64,000 nucleotides of DNA, taken from assembly GCA_029207755.1 (NCBI GenBank), contig JARCOQ010000002.1, forward strand, positions 8,060,001 to 8,124,000, written 5' to 3'. Shown here in pieces: positions 36,421 through 49,222 of the stretch. The position numbers and the translations under genes are program-made. Below the pieces are notes generated by a model, which was not told the origin of the DNA, did no database searches, and worked only from the letters and a program-made list of their open reading frames with translations. Position 1 is the first letter of the stretch, and each line of letters starts with the position of its first letter. The DNA is from Chamaea fasciata. Its lineage: Eukaryota; Chordata; Aves; Passeriformes; Sylviidae.

Positions 36421-37439
36421 GGACTTCATCAATCTAAAGGCAAGGGGATATTTTATTGCTTCCATCCCTTGACAGAGTCATGCTAATTATGAGGATACGT
36501 CAAGCTTGGGACAACTGAAAGAAATTTCAAAAGCAATGTGCTAAATTAATGTGGAAGTGAGGGACATGGAGCTTATTTAACTCTCATGGACAATTAAGGA
36601 CACATAGTGTTGAGCAGAGATCTGAGCAGAAAACCAAACTTCCAGCCAGGGTAACAAAAGAGTCCAGTAGGACTAAAGAGGTCATGCTGTAGCCAGGGAT
36701 AATGCCTAAAGAGCCCATTGATGCCTGGAAAGATAAATATTGGCTTGGGTCAGTTGTGTTTTGACTGTTCCTGGTAAAATGTTTGGGAGTGAAATACTGA
36801 CGTTTGTGTCTTGAGTAAATGGAGACATCACCCGCTGCTCAGCGTTCCCAGTTCCATTTCCCTGTCTTGGAAAGCTTTATGTTTTGCTCAGATTTCAGCT
36901 GATGAGAAAAGGTAAATTTTGTCCCTATTCTGGAGCACAGAGCCATGACAATGTGAATTTTCCAGGTGTGGCACACACAGATAGCAAGGATACATGGGAT
37001 ACAATGAGCCCACTCGTTTGTATAATGGTGCTTATGAAAAAACCCAGCAATTAACATTTATGCTACTTAAAACAAAAAGAAGCCCTCAGTGATGACTTTG
37101 GAGGGTGAAGAAAGGTCAAGATAAAAAGACCTGGCAGTTCCACAGATTAGATTATCTATGGTTGAGCTATTAATTGAACTGTAGTCTCCAGATCCAGAGA
37201 GACATGTTTGTGTGCCTATTTTTTCTAACTAAATTAAGACATTTTTTCAGAGGCTCTCTCCTAGGTTCTATAAGAGAAGGCTGGTAAACATTTGGTATCA
37301 TGCATGTATTTATGATACAGAGAGAAAAATGTGACTACTCATTTCTTATTGCAAAACTGCTAAATTCACTTCCATAGTTTCTCAGTATAGAAATTCTACT
37401 GTGATCTTGTTTGTTTTGAGTAGGAGCATTTCCTTTAAG
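36421..37439. other. Non-coding stretch, nothing recognised
   Basis: Open frames are short and unrecognised, the largest being 72 codons on the minus strand (36839-37057). No retroposon end was found. Confidence 0.55.
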
Positions 37440-37542
37440 GAAAAAACAAAAAGAAAAACAAACCCAAGAAAAAAAAAAAAACACCAAAAAAACAAACCTA
37501 AAAAGAAACCACCAAAAAAACCCAGGCTTTTTTTTTTTTTTT
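37440..37542. repeat. A-rich tract followed by (T)15
   Basis: A-rich sequence with an A13 run (37469-37481) and AAACC words is followed after about 46 bases by T15 (37528-37542). The A and T runs could pair, but the arrangement is common in low-complexity DNA. Confidence 0.8.
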
Positions 37543-38190
37543 CTTAAGCTTGTTTTTGAGTTACAGTTCAACACACCATTCAGAACAACATAGGCCATGC
37601 TACTAAAACTTCCTGAAAAATGTATCAATCATAAGCTTACAGGCAGTATAACAGATTTCTTTTTTCCCCGCCAGTACAAAAAATACTAGGAAAAGTACCA
37701 AGTCTAGACTCTGTGGATCTCTGTAGGAGAGTGGGGTTTGATTTGTCAGAAATTAAGTGTATGTGACACTACCTGATCTACAAGAGCAGAAAGAATAGCG
37801 TGCCCATGCATAACAAAGTTTGTCACTCAGGTCCTGTAGAGCAGCAAATATTTGTACCTCTGAAGAAGTAAATGGGGTTGAAAAAGTTTCTGAGAGAGGC
37901 TTGCAGTTCCCTTGAATGGGAACAATTTCTTCTCGCATATAAATCATACTTGGATTTCTTCACTCACCAGAGGTTCAGCTGATGCTCAGGTTCATCCCCT
38001 CGGTAACATATTTGCATGCTGCATGCCCTCACCTTTCTGGCCTGTTTTTCTTGCAGTGAAGCTGCACCTGATTTATGGTGTATGAGAGAAGGCAAAACAT
38101 GCACAGTACACACAACTTACTAAATTATTCATAATCACATGCCAGTGTTTTCTGTGTACTTAGTGCTAGTCTTTCAGAATGCTCCATTTC
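37543..38190. other. Non-coding stretch, nothing recognised
   Basis: One 64-codon minus frame (37753-37947) has no recognisable features. Confidence 0.55.
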
Positions 38191-38555
38191 AAGGAGAAGA
38201 AAGGGAAAGGGAAAGGGAAAGGGAAAGGGAAAGGGAAAGGGAAAGGGAAAGGGAAAGGGAAAGGGAAAGGGAAAGGGAAAGGGAAAGGGAAAGGGAAAGG
38301 GAAAGGGAAAGGGAAAGGGAAAGGGAAAGGGAAAGGGAAGGGGAAGGGGAAAGGGAAAGGAAGAGGGAGAGGGAGAGGGAGAGGGAGAGGGAGAGGGAGA
38401 GGGAGAGGGAGAGGGAGAGGGAGAGGGAGAGGGAGAGGGAGAGGGAGAGGGGAGGGGAGGGGAGGAGAGGGGAGGGGAGGAGAGGGGAGGGGAGGGGAGA
38501 AAAAGAAAGAAAGAGAAAGAGAGAGAAAGAGAGAGAGAAAGAGAGAAAGAGAGAA

Positions 38556-38619
<64 letters not shown>

Positions 38620-38656
38620 AAGAGAGAAAGAGAGAAAGAGAGAAAGAGAGAAAGAG

Positions 38657-38705
<49 letters not shown>

Positions 38706-38727
38706 AAGAAAGAGAGAAAGAAAGAGA

Positions 38728-38788
<61 letters not shown>

Positions 38789-38793
38789 GAAAA
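38191..38793 (+). repeat. 603-base uninterrupted polypurine tract, mosaic of five simple repeats
   Basis: Every base from 38191 to 38793 on the plus strand is A or G. The tract is built in order from (GGGAAA)n at 38203-38338 (about 22 units), (GGGAGA)n at about 38364-38450 (about 14 units), G-richer GGGGA/GGAGA blocks at 38451-38500, mixed GA and GAAA at 38501-38730, and (GAAA)n at 38731-38788. Three open frames of 258, 225 and 223 codons are pure artefacts: Glu/Arg/Lys, Leu/Ser/Phe/Pro and Gly/Lys/Arg repeats. GGG runs with three-base spacers fit the usual pattern for G-quadruplexes, and a long purine strand with mirror symmetry fits intramolecular triplex formation. Confidence 0.98.
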
Positions 38794-40552
38794 TTTATCT
38801 TCAGAAATACAGAAATATACTCAATAGAGCATGGTTTGTTCATTTGCTAGCAAGACTCTGGGCTGATCATGTACACAGACCTTCAAATAATTTAATAGGA
38901 AGAGAGAAGACCTAAAACATGCTTTTCCCCCTTTGATTTCAGTAGTAGTTCAAGCAATATATAAATCAAAATTTGCTTTAGCAAGTTCCTGTTTGCTTTC
39001 TATTCTCTCTCTGAAAATTACTTTTTAGCTGTACGTGTCCCTTTGGGTTCTGTTGTCAAAGTATGTCATTACAAAGGAAGAAATGCAACCAGTGGAAGGT
39101 AATACTCCAATGAAAAAATTATTTTGAAAGCACAGGTTCAATATATGTAAATACAAATAGAAAACGTTCCCCTGAATATTCCCCTGGAAACCTCCTGGAA
39201 TTGGAGGCCAATCACCTGCTGGAACCAGAGCTTTGCAATGCTGTCATGTCACAGAAAACAAACAAAAGAATAACCTACTCCCCGGTCCCTGAGACAAAAT
39301 ACAACTAAGCAGAAAGTTGTGTAAATATGTGGAGAAACTTTGCAACTATATTCTGGATTGTCTATAAAGCTTCTTGACCTGCTAAGTCCAGCCACAGGAT
39401 TCAGTGCATACCTGAACAAGCATAGAGGAAAAGGGCTCATGAGGAAAAATAGAAGTACTGTAGAATTCAGCGTATTATTTTAAATTGCCCACATGGCAAT
39501 CTCGGATCAGCAGTCCTTTCATTGTGGCATCAGTCGTTTTCAACACTGGACCTGCGGAAGCAGTGTTATATATTTTATTAAAGAAATATCAAGAAATTTA
39601 GTTCAGGCAGAGTTTCTTTCCTTAAACAAGGGCTGTTTGGGTACTATGGATTATCTGCTAACCTGAGGGTGCAGCCAAGGGTGTTCAGGACCCCTCAGGT
39701 GTGCCCAGTATAGGACTTCTGTTGTAGTTCCTCATGTCCCTGGTCTCCTGGAGAAGGGCCACCAAAGGCTGCTCCTGGTACCCCTGCAGTGTCCCCATGG
39801 AAAAACTTCAACACCTTAACATCACCAAACTGAAAAGGGCCTAACCAAAGAAAAAGCTGGCATGCTCAGAAGTAGGATATTCTCTCCAGTGGGTATTTTT
39901 GGGGCTGGTTATATCCCCCATTCAAGTTGCCCTTTGCCACTAACCAAAGGAACAGTCCTCTAATATCGCCTTAAGTAGAAAAAGGCCCTGTGTCAGTGCA
40001 TGTGCATCAAATAACACACTGTTCTCATCACTCAAATGGTGTGTATTACACCACTGAATGGCTGCGATACAGCATGAGAGTTCATAACCACAGACTGGTA
40101 CTCCGTGTGGCAGCGTGTACTGCAGTTACTCAATTGATACATGATTCCACACAGTGCTATCATCAGTCATTTCCCCCAACAATCACTAGTCTAGGCTAGG
40201 AAAGAAGAATAATTCTTTCCTCTCCAGAGATTCAAAACCTGAACTATAACTGCTGGAGTGCCACTGCCTGAAATTTGTTTATTCCGTGTTATATTGCTAT
40301 TTAATCTTACTTCCTGTTCTAATTATTGTTCTATTGTGTATTAATCCTATATTATTATTACTAATCTCATTATTATACACTACATCTGGTTCTATTATAT
40401 AACTTAGGTTCCAATACCTGTTTCGAGACACAGGTAAGTACCACTACAATGTAAAAGGAAACACTCCCTCGATTATTAAAATGGGCACTATTACCTTAAA
40501 AAAGATCACTATTTCACTGTCTTGGAGAATCTCCCCATGCTTTGTACTTCAT
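38794..40552. other. Non-coding stretch, unclassified
   Basis: No gene was recognised. The part at about 39650-39960 is richer in C and G (CCCTCAGGTGTGCCC, GGTACCCCTGCAGTGTCCCC) than the AT-rich sequence on each side and may be an old repeat I cannot name. Open frames are below 70 codons. Confidence 0.45.
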
Positions 40553-40589
40553 TGGTTTTTTGGGGGTTTTTTGGGGGGTTTTTTTTTGT

Positions 40590-40620
<31 letters not shown>

Positions 40621-40655
40621 GTTTTGTTTTTTTTTTTGTTTTTTTTTTGTTTTGC
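40553..40655. repeat. T-rich tract with G runs
   Basis: T runs up to about 28 bases, broken early by runs of five and six G bases and later by single G bases. Phe/Cys/Gly frames of 110 and 61 codons across it are artefacts. Confidence 0.9.
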
Positions 40656-43560
40656 ATTACTTTTTCTGCATTATTAGTTCTTATTATCAAAATCTCTCAC
40701 AAATTTTACTTTCCCATGGGCTTTTGATGGTCCAGGTCAGTACTTCAAATTCTAAACCTGGTTACATCAGGGTTATATTGAGGATATTGAGCCATGCTTT
40801 CCATCAGAGTTAGGAAATTATTGCACATTTATGTAGAGTCCTAAACCAGGGGCTCTTAGCTTGAGTTGAAGTGCAGCTGGCTATATAGTTAATCCAGTGC
40901 TGTGCTGAAATGAACCTTCATCACCTTGAAAAATCAGAGGAAAAATGAAAACCCAAAAAAAGCTCAGGATGAAAACAATGAAGGATAAGAATTATGTTGG
41001 GAGTATACCATTAAGAAACTTGGAGTTATGCTCATCACACAATATAGTATTTCTTATGAGGGTTGATTAGAAGTTGATTTGTAATTCTTCAAATCTCTCA
41101 AAATGTTAATATTTTATAAGGTCTTTTCCTACTGAAATGCCACAAACTCTTTACACTGCTATGCAAATTAAGGGTATATAGATTTCCAGCAAGGAGGAGG
41201 CTTACTGACTTTCATCCTCTGAGTCTGTGGGGAAATAAAACCCCCAAATAATTATGTCGTATATGGAAAAGTGGGTAAGCAAAGAAACAAGCATAAAATC
41301 AGCAGGGAAAATACCTCTGGGTATTAAATTCCTCTTAACACTTCTATTACTTAGAGAAAGAAACTGAGAGACTTAAACATTCACCTAGCTGCAAGACTGA
41401 CCAGAGTACTGCAAACAGCTAACAGCTAATATGTTTCAGGTGAACATGCTTATAAAGCACAAACAAAACAATCAAAATTCAGATCCATACTCACCAGCTA
41501 CTGCTAATATACAAGTTATTTGATTATATATTTCACTCAGGTGTTTGAGGCTTTGCCCCTGCACAAGCAAGAGTTGAAATCTCTTTTAAGAGTGTTTAAT
41601 CATACATGCCTTGGTCTTCCTCACATTGTTTGTCTCCCCTCCCATGCCCAGGATTGGCACTGTGACCTGACAGCCTTCTGGGGTTGAAAACCAAAATTAT
41701 CTTTCCAGCTGCAAATGGAAGACCTGACTCCAGCCAGTTATCAAACAACTGTGCAGTACATGGGAGAAGGATAAAGCTTCCAGCAAGGACAAAAAGAACA
41801 GTTTTCCCTTGTGCTGAGGGCTTGATGGTGCTTTTATTGGTACTTCCCACACATCTTTGCACTGCAGAATCACTCATGTGTATGCACAGCTGGTTCATTA
41901 AGTCTTTTTTTTTTTTTTAACCAAGAAGGTACTTCCATGCTTGAAAATGGTCTGAAAATATAGGTTATTTGAAAAACCACAAAGGTATTACATTTCAGTG
42001 GTGACATAATGCACTGCTGAGTAAATCAAAAGTGCTCCTACCTATAATGTGCAGGTAGTAAGGCCTGTACCACAGACAAAATCAGTATGGTTGACCTTGT
42101 ATGTACAGGATGTTGACCTTGATTCAGCAAATTTCTTCAGTACATACAGAACTAAACCACATGAATAAACCCTCTATGAAACTAATCATAACTTTGAAAT
42201 TAGATATCTATTTAAACTGCTAGTTGAGTCTCCCTAGAGAATTTTAAAAAAGAGCTTCCTTTCATGACTGCTTTTCCTGTGTAATTATTGCACTTACAGA
42301 ACAGGATTCAATTCTTTCTAGAATGGCAATGTTTTAAAAAATCTCTTCTCTTGCTTTATGATTGTACTGTAAAGATGCCAACATATTTAGTAAATCAAGA
42401 TTCAAACCAAAACTCCTAGTGTTTCCAGGACTATGTTTACCTGTATTTACCAGAATTTCTGTGCCGTTGCTTATGTTATGAAGTAGATTAATGGACAAGG
42501 ACGTGGAATCAATTTTTTGTGAGCTGCAGCAGTGTGTATCTACTTGATAATTTGTTTAGGCCAGCTTTACTGGCAAGTCCTTCTCTTCATCCCTAAGGAA
42601 AATGAAACTGCTTCCACTTCAAAAAAACTATTGAAGTTACTCCTGGGTTTGCAATTAATTTCTGGGTTTCATTACAGAAATCCCGAACTTTTTACCAGCC
42701 TTTCAAAAGCCAGATGTTCCTGGCAAAGGAGCATTTTCTCTGAGCCCACAGCTGATTGAAGCCATGCTGGGATGCTATAATCCTGCTTTGGCTTGCTTTC
42801 CTGGCCAAAAGAACCCCAGGGTCACTAATTGTCCTGATAAACATGTCTGTCCTGATAAACATCCCTTCTGAAACTTTCGTTATGAAAGTAAATAATAAAT
42901 TAAAAATGACCTACCATCCCAAAGCATACAACAATGTGCAACAGTGCTACTGCTCATTAAAAAATCACTTTGGCTTAGATCAAATGATTAATCATTAAAT
43001 ACATTTACATGACTTCAAAAAGATAAGTGACAAAGGAAAGTTCGGGAAATATGGGGGGGAAAACACTTTCTTAAAAACTAAAAGTGCAAGACCAAACCAT
43101 TTTCCAAGTCATACAGCAACTATAAACTTACTCACCATACGTCTTTTCTGAAGAACTATATGGAAAAATATTTTGAATAAGATAGATACATCTACAGCCT
43201 AAATCAGGAATTGAAAATAGAGGCTATCAAATGGAAACATATCTTTCATAAAATGTAGAAGTACATCTACTCTCTCATCAGGGATAGTGTATCATGTATG
43301 TTTATTTACATGCACCTATTTAATTTATAATTATAACTCACGGGTCTGCTTTCTCATTCATTTTGTACTGCTGCTGCTAAAGGTTCAGCCAGCCTAAATG
43401 TAAGTAAATAAATTTTATGCACATTGAGTCTCGTTGATAACCAATTTCTCACTGGTGTGAATATCAAACAGGTAAAGGCACCCACTTTTTTTTCTTTACC
43501 AGTGTATCAGTGGATATGACTATCAATTAAAATATATTTTTGAAATTTAAAAAAAAAAAA
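40656..43560. other. Non-coding AT-rich stretch, nothing recognised
   Basis: Frames reach 100 codons (minus, 41596-41898), facing a plus frame of 78 codons over the same bases. No domain was recognised. A T run of about 12 lies near 41907-41919 and an A run at 43549-43562. Confidence 0.55.
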
Positions 43561-43767
43561 AAGTATACAGCGAGTAATGACTTCACTCTTTTAACAGTGT
43601 AACAGATCCGTGAAGCTGTATGTGCTTTAAAGATATGAAAATGTCTTAAAATGAGACAGTTCTCTTGTACCAAATTAGTCCTGTCATATCCTTGGCACTT
43701 CAAAAATCTTGGGCTGGGGCGGCTGTCCTACAAATGCCAATGCAGTGAAGGTAACCCTGACCTTCTG

Positions 43768-43815
43768 CATAAACCACGTCAGCAGAAGCGCATCGGCGTG
43801 GCGGGCAAACCCCGG
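43768..43815. other. Local CpG cluster
   Basis: Six CpG dinucleotides lie within about 48 bases (CACGTC, AAGCGCATCGGCGTGGCGGG, CCCGGG) inside a region where CpG is otherwise rare. It is far too short to be called a CpG island. It may mark a small unmethylated regulatory site, a recently inserted or coding-like remnant, or chance. Confidence 0.6.
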
Positions 43816-45740
43816 GAGAGCCCTCCAGGGGTGATTAATTCTGAGTCAGGAGCCATAACTCTGATGAGCCTTTAATACAGTAAACCAACAAAAGCAGTTA
43901 AGGGCATTGTCTGAGAGAAACGGAGAGGAATTTAATCAAGTTGCTAATATACTTTGACCGGGACTCTCAGGTGCTCTTAAATGGAAAGACAGTCTTAAAG
44001 GGATTGAGACATTTCAGCTCATGGCTCTTAGGGGGCCTGTTACTCTTACAACCCTGCCGAAAACAGAGAGCAGTGCCTTGGTAAGCATCCATCACTTCTG
44101 CAAGGAAAAATGATATTTTGCATTCACTCTATTCAGTTTGGGTTACATGTTGTGATCTGATGAAGGACAGAGGGCAGAAGGGCTGTGTTCAGAAGACTAA
44201 TGTAGTTTAGCAGAGTGAATTTCCCCTCCTACAGTCAGTATTCCATGGAGAAGCCTGCACAGGGAATATTCCAGCTACAGCCTCCTCCCTATCGCTAAAA
44301 AAGGTTTTGCAGCTGAACAAGACACCAATAGGGACTGTGCAGGCAATGCATTGCCTCAAAGACTGAAAGCACTGGAATGCTGAAATGTGACAGCACTGCA
44401 CATCCACAGCCCTGCCACTCATCTGCCTTGCCAGAAGCTTATGGGCTAAGGTAATATCTGCAGTCATTTATACTTATTAACTAATTGTATTTGGATCTAA
44501 ATGCCCGAAGATTAAATACTCTCTTTTTATTCCATGCTGGCAATGGCAGAATGGCATGGAAAAGAATTCAGATCTGTCAGGAACACTGAACTACATTAAG
44601 ACAGACATATTTTGTAAATCCACTGTCATCTCTTCACTAATTCAATGAGAAAATATACTCAGACATGCAAAACCAGCCAGCAGTCATTGACTGATACTAG
44701 CATATCATATGAACAACAGACAGACCTAGAGACAATTTCTAGAGCATTCTATGCCTTTCATTAGAAGATGTCATTGATCCCAATGGACTGTGAATGAGAA
44801 GGAGATTTTAAAACAGGTCTATTTCTGTTCTTGGAGTAATTTTCTAATTAAATTGGTACATTTTAATCAAATTACTTTATCTTCTTCTCCAATGAACACC
44901 CTGTTGGTATCTTTAGAGTACTAATGACTCACTTCTTTCTAAATGCAGCATTGTCTCAAAAAATAACTGCATATTGAATTATGAAACATGTGCTGAAGTC
45001 AGTAAGTGTTAAAGTCATTGGCAAAATTTTCCAGTCGGATCTACAGTAATCGAGCTCTATGCAAGCAGTCTCCATGTGACTTCTAAAATATTCCAATAAC
45101 ATTAGAGAAAGAGTTAGACATTTTCTAGAAGGTACATGTGTGCTGGACACAAAACTTTTCAATCTGCAATAGTGAAGATATAGAATTTGTAGTATTTTTC
45201 TAATGTAGTAAACTGGACTCTGCACTATTCAGTGGGAAAATTCTGGTCTTTCCCAAGGTGAATTTTCAGTTCACAGTTGCAGGGAGTTGAGGCTCAGTAT
45301 GGCGAGAAGAAATGGTCTGGGACAGTGATGGATGGCTATAAAAATGTTGGCAGATAATGATTTTTTTCACCATATAAATCCAAGTCCTGAAAGCACTAAA
45401 TGAGTACACAGCTTCTCTAACAGAGGCAGTCTCACCTGCTGGAAAGCAAGTGTTCACTGAAGTAAACTTAGTCAGAGACACAAATACTCGAGTGATTACA
45501 CTCTGATAGATATCCTAAGTGGTGATGGAAGTTTTCTGTAGGTCTGCCAGTGCAATAGGTGCCTGTGTTGGCTCTAGGAAGTGCTAGGTTTTCAAATGGT
45601 TTTTAATAATATTTTATTTTCATGCTGAGAAATATGACACATAAAATCAAAGTATCTGTGAGGGATTTCCTCTCGCTTTGCATTAAGAAAGGAAGAGAAG
45701 GTATAGATCAGGTTGGTAGGACCAGTAGTTCGTGTTCTGC

Positions 45741-45763
45741 AAAAAAAAAAAAAAAAAAAAAAA
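45741..45763. repeat. (A)23 homopolymer
   Basis: Twenty-three uninterrupted A bases after CGTGTTCTGC. There is no recognised retroposon upstream. Confidence 0.95.
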
Positions 45764-46351
45764 GAATTAAAAATGTGGAATTGAATTTTGTATTAATTTC
45801 AGTGACTCCATAAACCATCAAAATGGCATACAGCATCAGCAAGAATAACTTCTGCTAAGCAGACTGTTAAGAAATTAGAAGAGATTCTAGAAATATTTTG
45901 TTTTCAAATATACCAAGAGCTGAATGAAATCTGGTTCTTGCTGCCTCTGCAGAAACAAAAGAGCTTCTCTCTTCAACTCCATTGAATAAATAGGGCTGTG
46001 AAAAATAGATTAATTTGAATGCTTCTCTTCCCACTGTCCACATAAATATTATTTTTTCTATTTTGATTTTTAGAGGTAACAGATTATCAGATTGTGTTTA
46101 AAGCATATGATTTCTGCAAGGAAAGGTTAGACTGCAGCCAAAACAAATCATCTCTTAATCATCCCTTCCCAGGGGTATACAAATTGTTTGCAGATGGGTT
46201 CCTTGTTCTCAACCCTGGATCCTGAGAGTAATGTTATACATAATGGTATATGTCATATTTCTACACAGGATTTCAGTTTCCTGAATTACTTGATCATTTA
46301 CAAATTTTGTTCCCACATCTGACTCTATCACCATTAGGAGCAAAGGCTCAC

Positions 46352-46380
46352 AATAATAATAATAATATAATAATAATAAA
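46352..46380. repeat. (AAT)n microsatellite
   Basis: Nine or so AAT units with one base missing in the middle. It is a length-variable trinucleotide tract. Confidence 0.85.
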
Positions 46381-46628
46381 AAATAACTCAAAGCTGCCTT
46401 AAATTAAACAGTCTGGTTCAATTCATAAGTTTGTTTATTCAAAATCAACTTCTACTTCTACAGTATATCAAAGGGATTACTGTGTATGTTGAATTATTTA
46501 CTTGTGCTAAAGGTGTGTCAAAAACCATTCAGAGGTCATTGAAAGAAATTAAAGAGAAAATAATCATAAATATGTTAAGGCATATGAAGCATTTTAAGCA
46601 GGACAGAGAGCTGAGCCATTAAAGGCTG

Positions 46629-46800
46629 TCACAGGATCACAGAACATGCTGAGTTGGAAGGGATCCACAAGGACCATTGAATCCAACTCCTGGCCGTGCA
46701 CAGGACCTGAGGGTATTGTCTAAATTCTTGAATTCTGTCAGGCTTGGTGTTATGACTGCTTCTCTGAGGAGCCTGTTCCAGTGCCCAAATATTTCACTCA
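46629..46800 (-). mobile_element. CR1 LINE 3' end, CR1-X/E-like
   Basis: On the plus strand it begins TCACAGGATCACAGAACATG, then CTGAGTTGGAAGGGATCCAC, AAGGACCATTGAATCCAACT and CCTGGCCGTGCACAGGAC. These are followed by the interior GTCAGGCTTGGTGTTATGAC and GAGGAGCCTGTTCCAGTGCC. That is the reverse complement of a CR1 3' UTR of the subfamily whose end reads GAGTTGGA...CTTCCAACTCAG. The same end forms the tail of the SINE at 4547-4603. A deletion relative to usual copies seems to lie around 46707. The 82-codon frame on this strand is not a gene. Confidence 0.92.
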
Positions 46801-48986
46801 TATTTTTTTTTATAAAAGTAGATATATATATACACCTAAGTTCTGGTGTCTTTAAAAGAGTACTGGTTTTCTCTCCAATTTTCATAGGTGGTATAGACTG
46901 TGATCAGTTGCAGTGATCCCACATGATTCTCAAAGTGTGCTTCTATCAGTGTCTGATGCCATTCAATCCTCCAAAACAAAGTCAATTTCCTTCCACCACA
47001 GAAATGCATCAGCATGTCCTATCTGAAGAAGCCTTGTATGTCAGAGGGAAACACAGAAACCTTTGGAAGGACTTCTGTGGTCTGAAAAATAAGGACATTT
47101 AAAGACATCAACCCCTGGTTTTGATGTAGATAAATCCTAAGAGTGTGTTCTATGTCCTGAAGTTTGCTAAGGCAGGATCTTAAAAGCAGTGGGACTCTGA
47201 GGTTGCTGGAGATGCCTCTGTAATCACTGGCATCATCTGGCATGATTTAATGTGCTGCCTGTGTATCCTGCTGTGGCAGCTCACTCTGGTTGAACAGGTT
47301 CTGCAGCCATGTCTAGGGGAAAGTGACCATGGCAGGTCCGTCCCTGATGCCTACCCAGCCTCTGTCTCTGGATTTTCCCTGCCTGGGCAATGCTAGAACA
47401 TCACCTCCACACATCCCTGAATTCCTGTTTGACACCCATGAGATTCTGGACTTGCTTAAGTCTTCGGAAAGGCTGATTAGAAGCAAATGAATGGGAGAAC
47501 ATCTTCAATCATCTTTGATTACCAAAAGCAACTGGTGTTACTCAGTACTGCCACCATGGGTTAGGTTGTTTGTGTGGCCAGGTAGAGAATCAGAAAGTTC
47601 ACCATCGTGTCAGTTTGATAAATCGGACAGAAACATCCTCACAGATCTTCAATTGTACCAACCATCTGTGCTCTGCAAAAGGGAATCAGCATTCCCAAGA
47701 CCGGAAAAATAAAGGAAGAAAATGGATTGAAAGAGAAAAAAAAACCCTCAAAGCTTCAATAAATATGGCCCATCATGAGGGTATAAATTCACAACAAGGA
47801 CTAGTGTGCTAGCTATGCTCTGAGCATGCTCTGGAGCACTGACCTACAGCTTGTCTTTCCTCCAGTATATTTTATCTAGAGATTCAAAAGAATATCAAGG
47901 TCTGGAAGCAAAAAATCTATGAAATTGAGGAAAGCCATAGTAACCTGATTAACAAGGCATTCATTGTGTCATGCTTAGTATGCAGAGTAAGATGAATCTG
48001 CTCTTCATTTTTATCTGTCACTTCAGGCATGACTTGTGTGAGAAACCTACTGAAATTTCATTCTTTTTAAACTGGGTCTGGTTAAGGAGTAATTTAAATA
48101 TCAGCAAAGACCAAAACAAAACTTCCAAAACAAACCAACCAATCAAACAAAGAAAAAAAAACCCACACCACATCCACCTCCATGTTTATATGCATCCACA
48201 CTTACATGTATATGTTAGTATTGTATGTTACGTTATGTATACAGAACAATTTATATGAAAATAGATTTAAAATAAATACTTCCTCAGGTTACTGGAATCT
48301 GTAGCAATTAATTAGCTATAACCTCCCTAACCTTGCACAAAACAGGAAAAAATATGATCCAGAATGATTTAGACAACTAAGCCAAAAGAGACAGGGAAAA
48401 GAGAAATGAAATTGGCAGGAACTACATTTTCATTTTCTTGATACCATGAGTGAAATTTCTGTTCTAAAAAAAAAAAAAAAAAACAGAGAAAAGAAAAATT
48501 TTTAAATGAGCTATTTAAATTAAAACATGGCTTGGTCAAGTACCATCAACTAAATAAAACATTAAGTGGGGGGGATCTGAGGACAAACCATTTTCAAGTG
48601 ATACAATCTTTCTGCCTTCTCACTTCTCTGGGTTTCAACCTTTCTCAGGCGTTACAGAACTTTTCCTTTTTGGTGAAGCTTTTGGGCACAGCTGCTGTCA
48701 GGTGCTATTTCCCTTACCCTTCAAATCTAGAATACAAAATAATTAAATAAAGAATGGGAGTAAATTTCTGCCTCAAGCACAAGTTTCTGCAGAGTACTGA
48801 GCTCAGTTAGATTCTCACTGACCACATGCATGATCCATGAGGAACACAAATTGTAGAGTAACTGAAAACAGCGTAACCAATATAGTGCGTTGTGGGACAG
48901 ACGTGTTTTGGACTTTTACTTCCTTAAACTCACCACACAGGCATGCAAGTACAGGCTTTTTTCATAAAGCAACTGCTGAATGTCTA

Positions 48987-49038
48987 AAATATATATATAA
49001 CTATATATATGTATATATATATGTATATATACATATAC
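48987..49038. repeat. (TA)n/(TG)n dinucleotide tract
   Basis: TATATA runs interrupted by CTA and GTA, imperfectly self-complementary. Confidence 0.8.
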
Positions 49039-49169
49039 AATTCATAATGTATTTACATATTAAAAATCGTTTTCAAATTAACTATTAGTACTTAGCTTCC
49101 ACATATACACCTACTGATTTTATAACTTTTTCTCTCATTCATATATATACTTATATTAACACTTCACAG

Positions 49170-49222
49170 GTTTTTCTTTTTTTTTTTCTTTTTTTTTTCT
49201 TTTTTTTTTTTTTTTTTTTTTT
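49170..49222. repeat. T-rich tract with single C interruptions
   Basis: Four T runs separated by single C bases, the last run being over 20 bases. The complementary strand gives a Lys/Glu-rich frame. Confidence 0.9.

Larger units (their letters stand above)
43816..46628. other. Non-coding stretch, nothing recognised
   Basis: Frames are below 90 codons. Simple tracts are (A)23 at 45741-45763 and (AAT)n at 46352-46380. The part just downstream of the CpG cluster, 43830-43990, has little repeat character and several transcription-factor-like words (TGAGTCAG, TTTAATCAAG, CAGGTG). Confidence 0.5.

Noticed and set aside
38139..38915. Open frames of 258, 225 and 223 codons, by far the longest in the window
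   Set aside because: All are read through the A/G simple repeat at 38191-38793 on both strands and encode only Glu/Arg/Lys, Leu/Ser/Phe/Pro or Gly/Lys/Arg repeats.
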